Of a stretch of DNA of 64,000 nt, positions 8,757 to 17,739 are shown one piece after another. The position numbers and the translations under genes were made by a program. The stretch's first letter is position 1; each line of letters opens with the position of its first letter. Source of the DNA: Microbulbifer elongatus (GTDB lineage: Bacteria > Pseudomonadota > Gammaproteobacteria > Pseudomonadales > Cellvibrionaceae); assembly GCF_020524885.1 (NCBI RefSeq), contig NZ_JAIVKJ010000001.1, forward strand, positions 558,001 to 622,000, in the 5' to 3' direction. The notes beneath the pieces are model-generated. The model saw nothing but the letters and a program-made list of their open reading frames with translations, did no database searches and was not told the DNA's origin.

Positions 8757-9164
8757 ATGAGCAGTTATGCCCTCTGTCGCTTATCTGTCGCGTTTGTCTG
8801 GCTCTATCATGGTCTGGTGCCCAAATTACTTGGCCCACACAAAGATGAATTGGCAATGAATATGTCTGTGGGGTTGTCCATCGAGCATGCGGAACTACTG
8901 GCGAAAGTCGGTGGTGTATCGGAAATATTGTTTTCTGTTGCTGTTGTTCTGTTTTGGACGCAGCGCTGGCCTCTGGTTGTTACGGCTGTTGGCATGATTA
9001 TCTTGTTGATCTTCTCACTACTCGCTGTACCAAATCTGGCGATGGGCGCCTTTAATCCGGTTACCACTAACTTATGTGTACTAATACTTTCACTGGTGGC
9101 ACTGAGGCAGATAGAAAATTTGCCCGAAGCAACTCTGGCGCAGAATGCGGAGGCTAGCCGGTAG
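8757..9164 (+). CDS. DoxX-like membrane protein
   Basis: A 135-residue protein with four membrane helices and the DoxX-like pattern (WLYHGLVPKLLGPH near the start, GAFNPVTTNLCVLILSL near the end). DCC and DoxX-like genes are often found side by side or fused, which fits this 9-bp spacing. The physiological role is poorly defined; a redox or membrane-quinone link is suggested for the family. An AGGTAA ribosome-binding site precedes ATG. Confidence 0.85.
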   Translation: MSSYALCRLSVAFVWLYHGLVPKLLGPHKDELAMNMSVGLSIEHAELLAKVGGVSEILFSVAVVLFWTQRWPLVVTAVGMIILLIFSLLAVPNLAMGAFNPVTTNLCVLILSLVALRQIENLPEATLAQNAEASR

Positions 9165-9174
9165 GGGAGGGTTT

Positions 9175-9663
9175 ATGGAATTAAGAGAAGCATTGCCAAC
9201 CGACTTCGAACAAATCTGGCCCATCTTTCATGAGGTAGTGAGCGCCGGGGACACCTACGCCTACGCACCGGAAATCTCACGTGACGAGGCCCGCAAAATC
9301 TGGATGGATGCACCGCGCAAGACTTATGTCTGTGAGGAAAACGGGAAGATCCTCGGTACCTATTACCTGAAAACCAATCAGGCTGGCCCGGGTTCCCATG
9401 TGTGTAACTGCGGCTATATGGTGACAGGCAGTGCCCGGGGCAGGGGACTCGCCTCTGCCATGTGTGAACACTCTCAAAATGTTGCCCAGGAGCTTGGGTA
9501 CGAGGCGATGCAGTTCAACTTTGTTGCGTCCTCCAATGAGGGCGCGGTGCGGCTGTGGCAGAAACTGGGATTCGAAGTGGTTGGGCGCCTGCCCGGTGCA
9601 TTCAATCATCCAGATCAGGGATATGTGGACGCTCTGGTTATGTATAAATGGCTGCAACCGTAA
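9175..9663 (+). CDS. GNAT-family N-acetyltransferase
   Basis: A 162-residue GNAT protein. The acetyl-CoA-binding loop is ARGRGLASAMCEH (around residues 94-106), followed by the EGAVRLWQKLGFEVVG motif common to PhnO/YhhY-type acetyltransferases. GGGGAGG just upstream fixes ATG at 9175. It follows the DoxX-like gene by 10 bp. The substrate is unknown; relatives act on small amines, peptides or antibiotics. Confidence 0.88.
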   Translation: MELREALPTDFEQIWPIFHEVVSAGDTYAYAPEISRDEARKIWMDAPRKTYVCEENGKILGTYYLKTNQAGPGSHVCNCGYMVTGSARGRGLASAMCEHSQNVAQELGYEAMQFNFVASSNEGAVRLWQKLGFEVVGRLPGAFNHPDQGYVDALVMYKWLQP

Positions 9664-9688
9664 AGCGGCTTTGGTAGAGCGGGTTATT

Positions 9689-10699
9689 CTACGCAGTTGG
9701 CCGGTGTAGCTCGGCGGCATTCAGGTACATTCGGGTTTTACGTTGCCACTTGGAAATATCCGTTATGTCATCGTCCAGTAGGTGCGCCGCTGCTAACTGT
9801 GCACGTAGCAGCGCGCGATAGCACTGGTAAAAATCCACCAATCTAGGATCCGGCGCGCCGTCCATCGAGTAGCTGTTCACGATTATTGTGGCCAGATCGG
9901 ATCTCCCCAGCAATTCGCATTCGAGCGCCAAGTAGCAGAGCTCATCCAATGGGTCTACGCAGCGCAGTACATAATTGAATTCAAGACAGTCAATCACCTG
10001 CGGGGGCTGGGTGAGGAAACAGTGCTCTGGTCGCAGGTCGCCGTGCCCCTCGACGATGGGACCGGTTGCTACACGCTGCCCAATCAGTTTGTCGTGGGAG
10101 TGGGTAAATGCGGTCAGGCTCTCGGTGAGGCTTTGGATCTCAATGCGGTCCAGAGCGAGCTTTTCCACGCAGAGCCCCTGGCGGACAGACTCCACCCGTT
10201 GGCGCAGCCGCGTCAGATATTGCTCTGCAGTAAGTGATATTGGCGCGGCAGTGCGATAAAAACTTTTCAGCCGTTGCAGTATTGGCTCGAGGGCTTGCAC
10301 TTGAATAGCGTCGATTTGTTCTGCCAGGCAGGCTTTCTCGGGTAGACGCCGCATTTTAACTAGCCACTCTACGGGTGTGCCGGTCCCGGACAGGCGCAAG
10401 CCGTTCGCCGCGGACATCCGAATTGCCACTACTTCCCGATAAACGTCGTCGGTCAGTCGGCGGTTCAGGCGCAACTCTTCACTGCAGGCACCATAGCGCT
10501 TGTCGAGACTACTGAAGTCCAGGTAACTGAAGTGCACCGGCTTTTTCATCTTGTAGACGAAGTGGTCGGTGAGGAATATTCGCGCCATGTGGGTTTCGAC
10601 TAGCCGTACCGAGGCTGTTTCTTCCGGATACACCTCCGGCTTTAGCAGAAATTGTGTCTTCTCCTCAAGGCCGGGAAGTTCGATGTGAGCGGAGCGCAT
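9689..10699 (-). CDS. COG2187-type aminoglycoside-phosphotransferase-like protein
   Basis: A 336-residue kinase-fold protein with the start pattern HMARIFLTDHFVYKMKKPV, a catalytic GHGDLRPEHCFL and a metal-site IDCLEFN. This matches the N-terminal kinase half of COG2187 proteins, many of which carry an added P-loop ATPase domain that is absent here. It is divergent from the phosphoribosyltransferase/class II RNR operon, starting 94 bp away. The substrate is unknown; the name does not imply antibiotic resistance. Confidence 0.82.
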   Translation of the reverse strand: MRSAHIELPGLEEKTQFLLKPEVYPEETASVRLVETHMARIFLTDHFVYKMKKPVHFSYLDFSSLDKRYGACSEELRLNRRLTDDVYREVVAIRMSAANGLRLSGTGTPVEWLVKMRRLPEKACLAEQIDAIQVQALEPILQRLKSFYRTAAPISLTAEQYLTRLRQRVESVRQGLCVEKLALDRIEIQSLTESLTAFTHSHDKLIGQRVATGPIVEGHGDLRPEHCFLTQPPQVIDCLEFNYVLRCVDPLDELCYLALECELLGRSDLATIIVNSYSMDGAPDPRLVDFYQCYRALLRAQLAAAHLLDDDITDISKWQRKTRMYLNAAELHRPTA

Positions 10700-10792
10700 A
10701 CATTTAAAGCGTTAAACGGAACCTGTTTGCTAGTCTAGTGTATTACTCCATTTGTTTATTTCTCTGCTTTTTCGATAGGGGGCGAGTATGTG

Positions 10793-11449
10793 ATGGAGCC
10801 CTTTCAGAATCGCCGTGAGGCCGGACGCCGATTGGCAGAAACCCTTGATGAATATCGTGATCGCCACGATGTGATCGTACTGGCGTTGCCCCGGGGCGGC
10901 GTACCTGTGGGCCTGGAAGTGGCACGTCAACTGCGCGCGCCACTGGACCTTATGCTGGTGCGCAAGCTGGGGGTGCCCGGGCACGAAGAGCTCGCAATGG
11001 GCGCTATTAGCAGCGGCGCTCGTGTCCTCAATGAGAGCGTGATTCTGAATTGCGGTGTCAGCGAGGCAGATCTGGCGCGCGAGACCCGTCTGGAGCAAGC
11101 GGAGCTGGAGCGCCGTGACCGGCGCTACCGGGGGGATCGCCCCTGGCCGCTACTTGAGGAACGCTGCGTGATCTTGGTGGATGATGGCATCGCCACCGGC
11201 GCCACCATGGAGGCCGCAGTACGTGCTGTGCGAGCGCAGCACCCGGCAGAGCTGGTTATTGCTGTGCCGGTCGCGCCGCCATCGACCGTGGAGCACTTTG
11301 CCGGGCTTGCGGATCGTGTCGAGTGCCCGCTGCAGCCGGCATCTTTTTGGGCTATCGGCGCCTGGTACCGGGATTTTACGCAACTTAGTGACGAGCAGGT
11401 GATCGCGATGATGCGCGAGGCCGATAACCTGCGCGGAGAAGTACCGTGA
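10793..11449 (+). CDS. Phosphoribosyltransferase-domain protein
   Basis: A 218-residue type I PRTase-fold protein. The PRPP loop VILVDDGIATGATM is near residues 124-137, and the hood begins with a conserved ALPRGGVPVG. Such stand-alone PRTases are common beside PRPP-synthetase-like and class II RNR genes. The base accepted is unknown. ATG at 10793 is preferred to the GTG just before it. The next gene overlaps by 4 bp (GTGA), so this is the first gene of a four-gene operon. Confidence 0.87.
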   Translation: MEPFQNRREAGRRLAETLDEYRDRHDVIVLALPRGGVPVGLEVARQLRAPLDLMLVRKLGVPGHEELAMGAISSGARVLNESVILNCGVSEADLARETRLEQAELERRDRRYRGDRPWPLLEERCVILVDDGIATGATMEAAVRAVRAQHPAELVIAVPVAPPSTVEHFAGLADRVECPLQPASFWAIGAWYRDFTQLSDEQVIAMMREADNLRGEVP

Positions 11450-12111
11450 GTGCGACCGCCACGCTCCCGCGCGAGGTACTTATCGATACCGGCGCAGGAC
11501 CACTGGAGGGCTTTCTCGCCTTGCCAGCGGGCAGCCAGTCCCTGGTACTGTTTGCCCACGGCAGTGGGAGTAGTCGCTTCAGCCCGCGCAACAGTATGGT
11601 GGCTCGGGCACTGAACGAAGCCGGAATAGGCACACTCCTGTTTGACCTCCTCACTGCGGATGAACACCGTGTTGATGAAATCACCCGGGAATACCGTTTC
11701 GACATCGCGCTGCTGGCGCGACGTCTTGTGGAGGCACTGGACTGGACCGTCGCACAACCGGCTACAGGCGCATTACACCTTGGGCTGTTTGGTTCCAGTA
11801 CGGGTGCCGCGGCAGCACTGATCGCTGCGGCACGTCGCGCGAATGTGGTGGAGGCGGTGGTATCTCGCGGCGGACGTCCGGATCTGGCGGGTGAGGCGTT
11901 GCCGCATGTGGTGGCGCCGACGTTACTGATTGTCGGCGGCGAGGACTACCAGGTGATCGAGCTCAACCGCGCGGCAGCGGCACGTATGCAATGCGACCCA
12001 CAACTGCATTTGGTCCCTGGTGCTACTCACCTTTTCGAGGAGCCGGGTACGTTGGAATCTGTTGTGGCACTCGCCATCTACTGGTTTCAGCAAACTCTGC
12101 GGGATGAGTGA
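11446..12111 (+). CDS. Dienelactone-hydrolase-like alpha/beta hydrolase
   Basis: A 221-residue alpha/beta hydrolase. It has FAHGSGSSRFSPRN (oxyanion region), the nucleophile elbow GLFGSSTGA, a late acid in VGGEDYQV and the histidine in GATHLF. It starts with GTG overlapping the previous stop. It sits in the operon between the phosphoribosyltransferase and the PRPP-synthetase-like gene; the same hydrolase occupies this place in related clusters. Its substrate and its link to nucleotides are unknown. Confidence 0.85.
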   Translation: MSATATLPREVLIDTGAGPLEGFLALPAGSQSLVLFAHGSGSSRFSPRNSMVARALNEAGIGTLLFDLLTADEHRVDEITREYRFDIALLARRLVEALDWTVAQPATGALHLGLFGSSTGAAAALIAAARRANVVEAVVSRGGRPDLAGEALPHVVAPTLLIVGGEDYQVIELNRAAAARMQCDPQLHLVPGATHLFEEPGTLESVVALAIYWFQQTLRDE

Positions 12112-12114
12112 CCA

Positions 12115-13080
12115 ATGCGCCCCATGAAGTTGTTCAGCCTCGATATAGGTGCGGATTTTGCGGGGCGTGTCGCCGCTGCGCTTGGCGAGCCGCTGGCGGC
12201 TCACGAGGAGCGGGATTTCGTCGACGGTGAACACAAGCTGCGTCCCCTGGATGAAGTTGAGGGCGCGGATGTTTACCTTATCCAATCACTATATAGCTGT
12301 GCCGACAGTAGTGTTGACGACAAGCTGATTCGTCTTTTGTTTTACATCGGTGCGCTCAAGGATGCCGGTGCCGCGCGCGTGACGGCGGTGATTCCCTATC
12401 TCTGTTATGCGCGCAAGGATCGCCGCACAAAATTGCACGACCCGCTCTCCAGCCGCTATGTGGCGTCGCTGTTTGAATCCATGGGCACCGATGTAGTGGT
12501 AACCCTGGATGTACACAACTTGGCCGCATTTGAAAATGCTTTCCGTATCCGCACCCTGCATTTGCCGGCGCAGCCGTTGTTTGTGGACTTTGCGGCAGCG
12601 CGACTAGTGGGCAATAACAACCCACTGGTCGTGGCGTCTCCGGATGTAGGCGGGGTCAAGCGTGCGGAGGCTTTCCGACAAGCGCTCGGTGCAAGGCTTG
12701 CCTGTGAGGTGGGGCGGGCGTTTGTAGAGAAATACCGTAGCGGAGACAAGTTATCAGGCGGCGTACTGGTGGGCGATGTGGAAGGGGCCAGTGTGCTGGT
12801 TGTGGATGACCTGATCGCGGGAGGCGGCACCATCAAGAGGGCCACCGAGGCCCTGTATCGCGGCGGCGCAGCACGCGTTATTGCACTTGCCAGCCACGGC
12901 CAATTCTGCGCAAACGCTCTCGCGGAGCTGGCGCAACTGCCGCTCGAAGTCGTCGCAGTCACTAATTCACTGCCACAGCAAACCGCAGCGCACCTGCAGG
13001 TGGTCGACTGCGCACCGCTGTTGGCGGAAGCTATCCGGCGCTTGCATGAGGGTGGTCCGGCGACGCAGCTAAGCGTCTGA
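12115..13080 (+). CDS. Ribose-phosphate pyrophosphokinase-like protein
   Basis: A 321-residue PRPP-synthetase paralogue. It shows the ATP/Mg region IPYLCYARKDRRTK (about 93-106), VVASPDVGGVKRA, and the ribose-5-phosphate loop VLVVDDLIAGGGTIKRA, where canonical Prs has DTAGT. It is probably not the housekeeping PRPP synthetase but a dedicated copy serving this operon, feeding or consuming PRPP near ribonucleotide metabolism. The start is at 12115 or the in-frame ATG at 12124. The class II RNR gene begins one base after its stop. Confidence 0.86.
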   Translation: MRPMKLFSLDIGADFAGRVAAALGEPLAAHEERDFVDGEHKLRPLDEVEGADVYLIQSLYSCADSSVDDKLIRLLFYIGALKDAGAARVTAVIPYLCYARKDRRTKLHDPLSSRYVASLFESMGTDVVVTLDVHNLAAFENAFRIRTLHLPAQPLFVDFAAARLVGNNNPLVVASPDVGGVKRAEAFRQALGARLACEVGRAFVEKYRSGDKLSGGVLVGDVEGASVLVVDDLIAGGGTIKRATEALYRGGAARVIALASHGQFCANALAELAQLPLEVVAVTNSLPQQTAAHLQVVDCAPLLAEAIRRLHEGGPATQLSV

Positions 13081-13081
13081 C

Positions 13082-14899
13082 ATGGACTATTTTGAGGCGG
13101 AAATTTCCCGCTTTATCTGGGACACCAAGTACCGATACCGGATTGGTGACCAGGTGTGTGATGCCACCCTGGAGGACAGCTGGCGTCGTCTGGCGCGGGC
13201 CTTGGCACGAGTCGAGGGGCGTCAGCGAGGGCGTTGGGCACTGCAGTTTTTTCGCTGCCTGGAGGGGTTCCACTTTCTCCCCGGTGGACGCATTCTGGCG
13301 GGCGCCGGTACGGATCACCGCGTTACCCTGTTTAACTGTTTTGTGATGGGCAATATCGAGGATTCCATGGAGGCGATCTTCGAGCGCCTCAAGGAGTCGG
13401 CCCTCACCATGCAGCAGGGTGGAGGCATCGGGTGTGACTTTTCCACCCTGCGCCCCGCTGGCAGCCGTGCCCATTATACCGGCACCATTGCATCGGGCCC
13501 GGTGTCGTTTATGCGGATCTGGGATGCCACCTGCGCTACGCTGCTTTCTACCGGCAGTCGGCGCGGTGCCATGATGGCGACCCTGCGCTGTGACCACCCG
13601 GATATCGAGCGCTTTGTCGACGCCAAGCGCGATGCCCGCGAACTGCGTCACTTCAATCTGTCGGTTCTGGTGAGCGATGCGTTCATGGCGGCGGTGGATG
13701 AGGATCGGGATTGGCCTCTGGTCTTTCCCGAGCGGATGCTCGACGGCGATGGCCGCGAGCTGTTGCCGCGCACCTGGAGTGGCGCACCGAAACCACTGCC
13801 GTGTCGGGTATTGAAACGGATTCGCGCCCGCGGGCTGTGGCAGAAAATCATGCGTGCCACGTATGACTGCGCGGAGCCCGGGGTGCTGTTTGTCGATCGC
13901 ATCAATACGCACAATAACCTGTACTACCGCGAACTGATCAGTGCCACCAATCCCTGCGGTGAAATTCCGCTGCCTCCCTATGGCGCCTGTAACCTGGGCT
14001 CGATCAATTTGATGCGTTTTGTGCGGGCGCCGTTTACCGCGCGCGCGGATCTGGACTGGTCTGCTATCGAAGAATGCGCGGCGGTGGCGGTACGGATGCT
14101 GGACAATGTGATCGATTTGTCCCATTACCCGCTGCCGTCGCAGAAAAAGCAGGCGCAGGGTAGCCGGCGTATCGGTATTGGCATCACCGGCTTGGCGGAT
14201 GCGCTGATTGCACTGGGCCTCCATTACGACAGCGACGCGGCGCGCGCGGTCGCCGCGCGGATCATGGCGAGGGTACGCGATACGGCCTACCAAACGTCTA
14301 TCGACCTGGCGGCAGAAAAGGGGCCGTTCCCGTTTTTTGACCGCGACAAATATTTGGCCGGTGCGGATATACGAGGGCTACCGGAAGCATTGCGTACGGG
14401 AATTGCCAACAAGGGGATCCGCAACAGCCACCTGATCGCCATCGCGCCCACAGGCACCATCAGCCTGCTGGCAAATGGGGTGTCCAGCGGTGTGGAACCG
14501 GTGTTCGATTTTCAACACCGGCGCCAGATGTTGAGTGAGCAGGGCGAATACCGCGAGTTCGAGATTGTCGACCCGGCGTGGAAGCTCTGGTGCGAGCGCG
14601 GAGGGGACGCGGAATCGTTGCCGCCGTCGTTTGTGTCTGCGCGCGAACTCTCACCACTGGCACACTTGCGCATGGAGGCAGCGCTGCAACCGTATGTAGA
14701 CAATGCCATATCCAAAACCGTGAATGTGCCCGTGGATTTTTCGTTTGCTGACTTTGAATCCCTTTATCGCGAAGCATTCAGGCTGGGTCTCAAGGGTTGC
14801 ACTACGTTTCGTCCCAATCCTGTCACCGACGCCATTCTCACTAGTATCGACGAGCTGCCGGTGAGCCACTGTTGCGGTATCGAGCGTGAGGGAGAATAG
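13082..14899 (+). CDS. nrdJ: Class II (adenosylcobalamin-dependent) ribonucleotide reductase
   Basis: A compact 605-residue NrdJ. The active-site cysteines are readable: Cys86 in TLFNCFVM, and NPCGEIPLPPYGACNLGSINL-type chemistry with Cys292 (radical position) and Cys303. The C-terminus has a vicinal cysteine pair HCCGIERE that could serve as the shuttle thiols. Class II enzymes reduce ribonucleotides using adenosylcobalamin and need no oxygen, so the enzyme would support DNA synthesis under oxygen limitation. It is the last gene of the operon, one base after the PRPP-synthetase-like gene. No ATP cone is apparent at the N-terminus. Confidence 0.93.
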   Translation: MDYFEAEISRFIWDTKYRYRIGDQVCDATLEDSWRRLARALARVEGRQRGRWALQFFRCLEGFHFLPGGRILAGAGTDHRVTLFNCFVMGNIEDSMEAIFERLKESALTMQQGGGIGCDFSTLRPAGSRAHYTGTIASGPVSFMRIWDATCATLLSTGSRRGAMMATLRCDHPDIERFVDAKRDARELRHFNLSVLVSDAFMAAVDEDRDWPLVFPERMLDGDGRELLPRTWSGAPKPLPCRVLKRIRARGLWQKIMRATYDCAEPGVLFVDRINTHNNLYYRELISATNPCGEIPLPPYGACNLGSINLMRFVRAPFTARADLDWSAIEECAAVAVRMLDNVIDLSHYPLPSQKKQAQGSRRIGIGITGLADALIALGLHYDSDAARAVAARIMARVRDTAYQTSIDLAAEKGPFPFFDRDKYLAGADIRGLPEALRTGIANKGIRNSHLIAIAPTGTISLLANGVSSGVEPVFDFQHRRQMLSEQGEYREFEIVDPAWKLWCERGGDAESLPPSFVSARELSPLAHLRMEAALQPYVDNAISKTVNVPVDFSFADFESLYREAFRLGLKGCTTFRPNPVTDAILTSIDELPVSHCCGIEREGE

Positions 14900-15008
14900 G
14901 CTTGTGCGAGTCTCACACTGATTGCTGAATCCCACCGTATTTAATCGAAGAATTTCCGTTACACTGCGGGTTCCTATCCATATTTTTGGACAACCTAACG
15001 GAGCCCGT

Positions 15009-16397
15009 ATGAGTCAGCCCGATGTAACTACCTGGCTGGATAACCTGCCCGAGGCCTTTCTCGCCTACCTGAATGGCCGGCGCCTGGATGAGGTCGAGTG
15101 CATAGTCCCGGATCTTAACGGCATGTCCCGTGGCAAGGCGATGCCGCTGAACAAGTTCTCCCCGGAAACGCCGATCTTCTTGCCCATCTCTATCTTCTAC
15201 CAGACCATCACCGGCCAGGATGTGGAGATGGATATTGAAAACCAGTGGGCGGAAAGCGATATGGCGCTGGTGCCGGATATGTCCACGGCCATGGCGGTGC
15301 CCTGGGCGAAGACGCCGGCGCTACAGATCATTCACGATCTGCAGGACCTCGACGGCAACCCCATCCCCTGCGCGCCGCGCAATGTGCTGAAGCGGGTGAT
15401 AGGTATGTATCGGGAGCGGGGCTGGCAGCCGATTGTGGCGCCGGAGCTGGAGTTTTATCTGACCCGGCCGAATGTGGATCCCAATGAGCCGATTCAGCCT
15501 CCGATTGGCCGCAACGGCCGCTCCGGTACTTCCCTGCAGTCGTACTCCATGACCGCTATTGATGAATACGGTCCGGTGATCGACACCATCTACGAGTTCG
15601 CCGAAGCCGCTGGTCTGCATATCGATTCGGTGATTCAGGAAGACGGTGCTGGGCAGGTGGAGTTCAACCTGACTCACGGTGATCCATTGCTGCTGGCGGA
15701 CCAGGTGTTTTACTTCAAGCGCATCATCCGCGAGGCGGCGCTGAAAAACGGTATGTTTGCCACCTTTATGGCCAAGCCCATGCGCGACCAGCCTGGTAGT
15801 GCTATGCATATTCACCAGAGTGTGGTGGATATTGATACCGGCAAGAACGTGTTCTCTGCAAAAGACGGCAGCGCCTCGGATCTTTTTCGCTACTTTATCG
15901 GCGGTACCCAGAAGCACCTGCGGGAAATCATGCCCTTTATTGCGCCCAACGTGAATTCTTACCGCCGCTATGTACTGGCGGATAACTCCAGTGCGCCGAC
16001 GAATATTGGCTGGGGCTACGACAACCGCGCAACCGGTCTGCGGGTTCCCAATTCCGGTGCCCAGGATCGCCGTCTGGAAAACCGCGTGGTGGGGGTGGAT
16101 GCGAACCCCTACCTGGCGATTGCCGCCAGTCTGGTGTGTGGTTATCTCGGTATGATTAATGGTATCGAGCCGAGCGCGCCCGCAACGTCGGAGCTGGATG
16201 AGGAGCAGGAAGAAAATTTCTATATCCCGCTAACCTTCGATGAGGCGCTGCGTATCTTTGACGATGCGGGCGAGTTGCGCCAGGCGCTGGGCGAGGACTT
16301 CTGCCAGCTCTACGCGGCGGTGAAGTATGAGGAAATGCGCCTGTTCCACCGGGAGATTTCTCCCTGGGAGCGCCAGCACCTGTTATTAAACGTCTAG
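15009..16397 (+). CDS. Glutamine-synthetase-family protein, probable gamma-glutamylpolyamine synthetase
   Basis: A 462-residue glutamine-synthetase-fold enzyme. It has PDLNGMSRGKAMP near the start, the metal-binding APELEFYL, the Glu-binding region GAGQVEFNLTHGDPL, MHIHQSV, and the ATP/adenylylation region RLENRVVGVDANPYLAIAASL. This subfamily pattern matches PuuA/SpuI enzymes that glutamylate putrescine or related amines, not GlnA. ATG at 15009 is preceded by GGAG. There are no polyamine genes alongside it, so the amine substrate is not proven by context. The gene ends at a shared terminator. Confidence 0.85.
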   Translation: MSQPDVTTWLDNLPEAFLAYLNGRRLDEVECIVPDLNGMSRGKAMPLNKFSPETPIFLPISIFYQTITGQDVEMDIENQWAESDMALVPDMSTAMAVPWAKTPALQIIHDLQDLDGNPIPCAPRNVLKRVIGMYRERGWQPIVAPELEFYLTRPNVDPNEPIQPPIGRNGRSGTSLQSYSMTAIDEYGPVIDTIYEFAEAAGLHIDSVIQEDGAGQVEFNLTHGDPLLLADQVFYFKRIIREAALKNGMFATFMAKPMRDQPGSAMHIHQSVVDIDTGKNVFSAKDGSASDLFRYFIGGTQKHLREIMPFIAPNVNSYRRYVLADNSSAPTNIGWGYDNRATGLRVPNSGAQDRRLENRVVGVDANPYLAIAASLVCGYLGMINGIEPSAPATSELDEEQEENFYIPLTFDEALRIFDDAGELRQALGEDFCQLYAAVKYEEMRLFHREISPWERQHLLLNV

Positions 16398-16414
16398 TTT
16401 TTCGCTGGCGCACA

Positions 16415-16450
16415 AAAAAGGCCCCAACCGGAAACGGTTGGGGCCTTTTT
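16415..16450. terminator. Bidirectional Rho-independent terminator
   Basis: AAAAAGGCCCCAACCG (16415-16430), GAAA loop, and its exact complement (16435-16450). A/T tracts on both sides allow it to stop transcription from both the glutamine-synthetase-like gene and the convergent pfp gene. Confidence 0.93.
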
Positions 16451-16470
16451 ATTGGCGAGGCCGGTGACGA

Positions 16471-17739
16471 TTAAACGTCAAAGCCTTCCATCAGCTTTTT
16501 TTCCACCAGGGCTTTTTTCAGGCGCGCGTACTGGGGAATGCCGTTTTTGTACGGCGGGTAGTCTTCACCCTGGATCAGCGGCTCCAGGTAGTCGCGGCCA
16601 GCCTTGGTGATACCGAAACCGTCTTCGGAAATAAACTCCTTGGGCATGAATTTTTCGACGTTGGCCACTTCAGAAAGCGGTGCTTCGCCGATGGTCCAGC
16701 TGTAGTCTTCCGTGGTGGTGCCGTTGCGCTCGATGGTAGGCATGATGGCGTTCTTGCCGGCAACCGCCGCTTCCACCGCCGCTTTACCCACGGCGTAGGC
16801 CTGCTCCACATCGGTAGCGGACGCAATGTGGCGCGCTGCGCGCTGCAGGTAATCGGCCAGGGCCCAGTGGTACTTGAAGCCCAGCTCGTCTTTCACCATT
16901 TTCGCCAGGGTCGGTGCCACGCCACCCAGCTGTTTGTGGCCGAAAGCATCGACGCTGCCCGCATCTGCCAGGAAGGTGCCGTCTTCATACTGGGCACCCT
17001 CGGAGGCGACGATCACGCAGTAGCCCTTCTCGGTAACGGTTTGTTGCACTTTGGCGAGGAATTTCTCTTTGTCGAAAGCCACTTCCGGCAGCAGGATGAT
17101 ATGCGGCGCATCGCCTTCCTGCTCCTGAGCCAGGGCGCCGGCTGCGGCGATCCAGCCCGCGTGGCGGCCCATCACTTCAACGATGAAGACCTTGGTGGAG
17201 GTGGCGCACATGGAGGCCACGTCCAGGGCCGCTTCCTTTGTGGAGACGGCCACATATTTGGCTACAGAGCCGAAGCCCGGGCAGTTGTCGGTAAACGGCA
17301 GGTCGTTATCCACAGTCTTGGGAATATGGATGGCCTGGATGGGGTAGCCCATCTTTTCCGACAGCTGGGAAATCTTGAGACAGGTATCGGCGGAGTCACC
17401 ACCACCGTTATAGAAGAAGTAGCCGATGTTGTGCGCCTTGAACACCTCGATCAGACGCTCGTATTCAGCGCGGTTCTGCTCCAGGCTTTTCAGCTTGTAG
17501 CGGCAGGAACCGAAGGCGCCGGAGGGGGTGTGGCGCAGGGCGGCGATGGTCTCAGTGGATTCCTGGCCGACATCGATCAACTCTTCCTTGAGGGCCCCGA
17601 CAATGCCGTTCAGACCGGCATAGACATTGCCGATCTTGTCGCTGTGCTGGCGGGCGGTCTCGATGACTCCGCAGGCGGAGGCGTTGATGACGGCGGTAAC
17701 ACCGCCGGATTGCGCGTAAAAGGCGTTCTTCTTCGACAT
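16471..17739 (-). CDS. pfp: Pyrophosphate-dependent 6-phosphofructokinase
   Basis: A 422-residue phosphofructokinase of the PPi-dependent type. The nucleotide/PPi site reads GGGDS (112-116) where ATP enzymes have GGDGS, and the catalytic loop is PKTVDND (140-146) with Lys in place of the Gly of ATP-PFK. MGRHAGWIAA is the substrate-binding segment. The enzyme interconverts fructose-6-phosphate and fructose-1,6-bisphosphate reversibly with pyrophosphate. It is monocistronic and shares an intergenic region of about 380 bp with the divergent mpl. Confidence 0.92.
   Translation of the reverse strand: MSKKNAFYAQSGGVTAVINASACGVIETARQHSDKIGNVYAGLNGIVGALKEELIDVGQESTETIAALRHTPSGAFGSCRYKLKSLEQNRAEYERLIEVFKAHNIGYFFYNGGGDSADTCLKISQLSEKMGYPIQAIHIPKTVDNDLPFTDNCPGFGSVAKYVAVSTKEAALDVASMCATSTKVFIVEVMGRHAGWIAAAGALAQEQEGDAPHIILLPEVAFDKEKFLAKVQQTVTEKGYCVIVASEGAQYEDGTFLADAGSVDAFGHKQLGGVAPTLAKMVKDELGFKYHWALADYLQRAARHIASATDVEQAYAVGKAAVEAAVAGKNAIMPTIERNGTTTEDYSWTIGEAPLSEVANVEKFMPKEFISEDGFGITKAGRDYLEPLIQGEDYPPYKNGIPQYARLKKALVEKKLMEGFDV

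Noticed and set aside
9689..10699. Aminoglycoside resistance gene
   Set aside because: The sequence matches the COG2187 family, which is not linked to resistance.
13031..14293. Open frame of about 420 codons on the minus strand
   Set aside because: Antisense to nrdJ, no recognisable motif.
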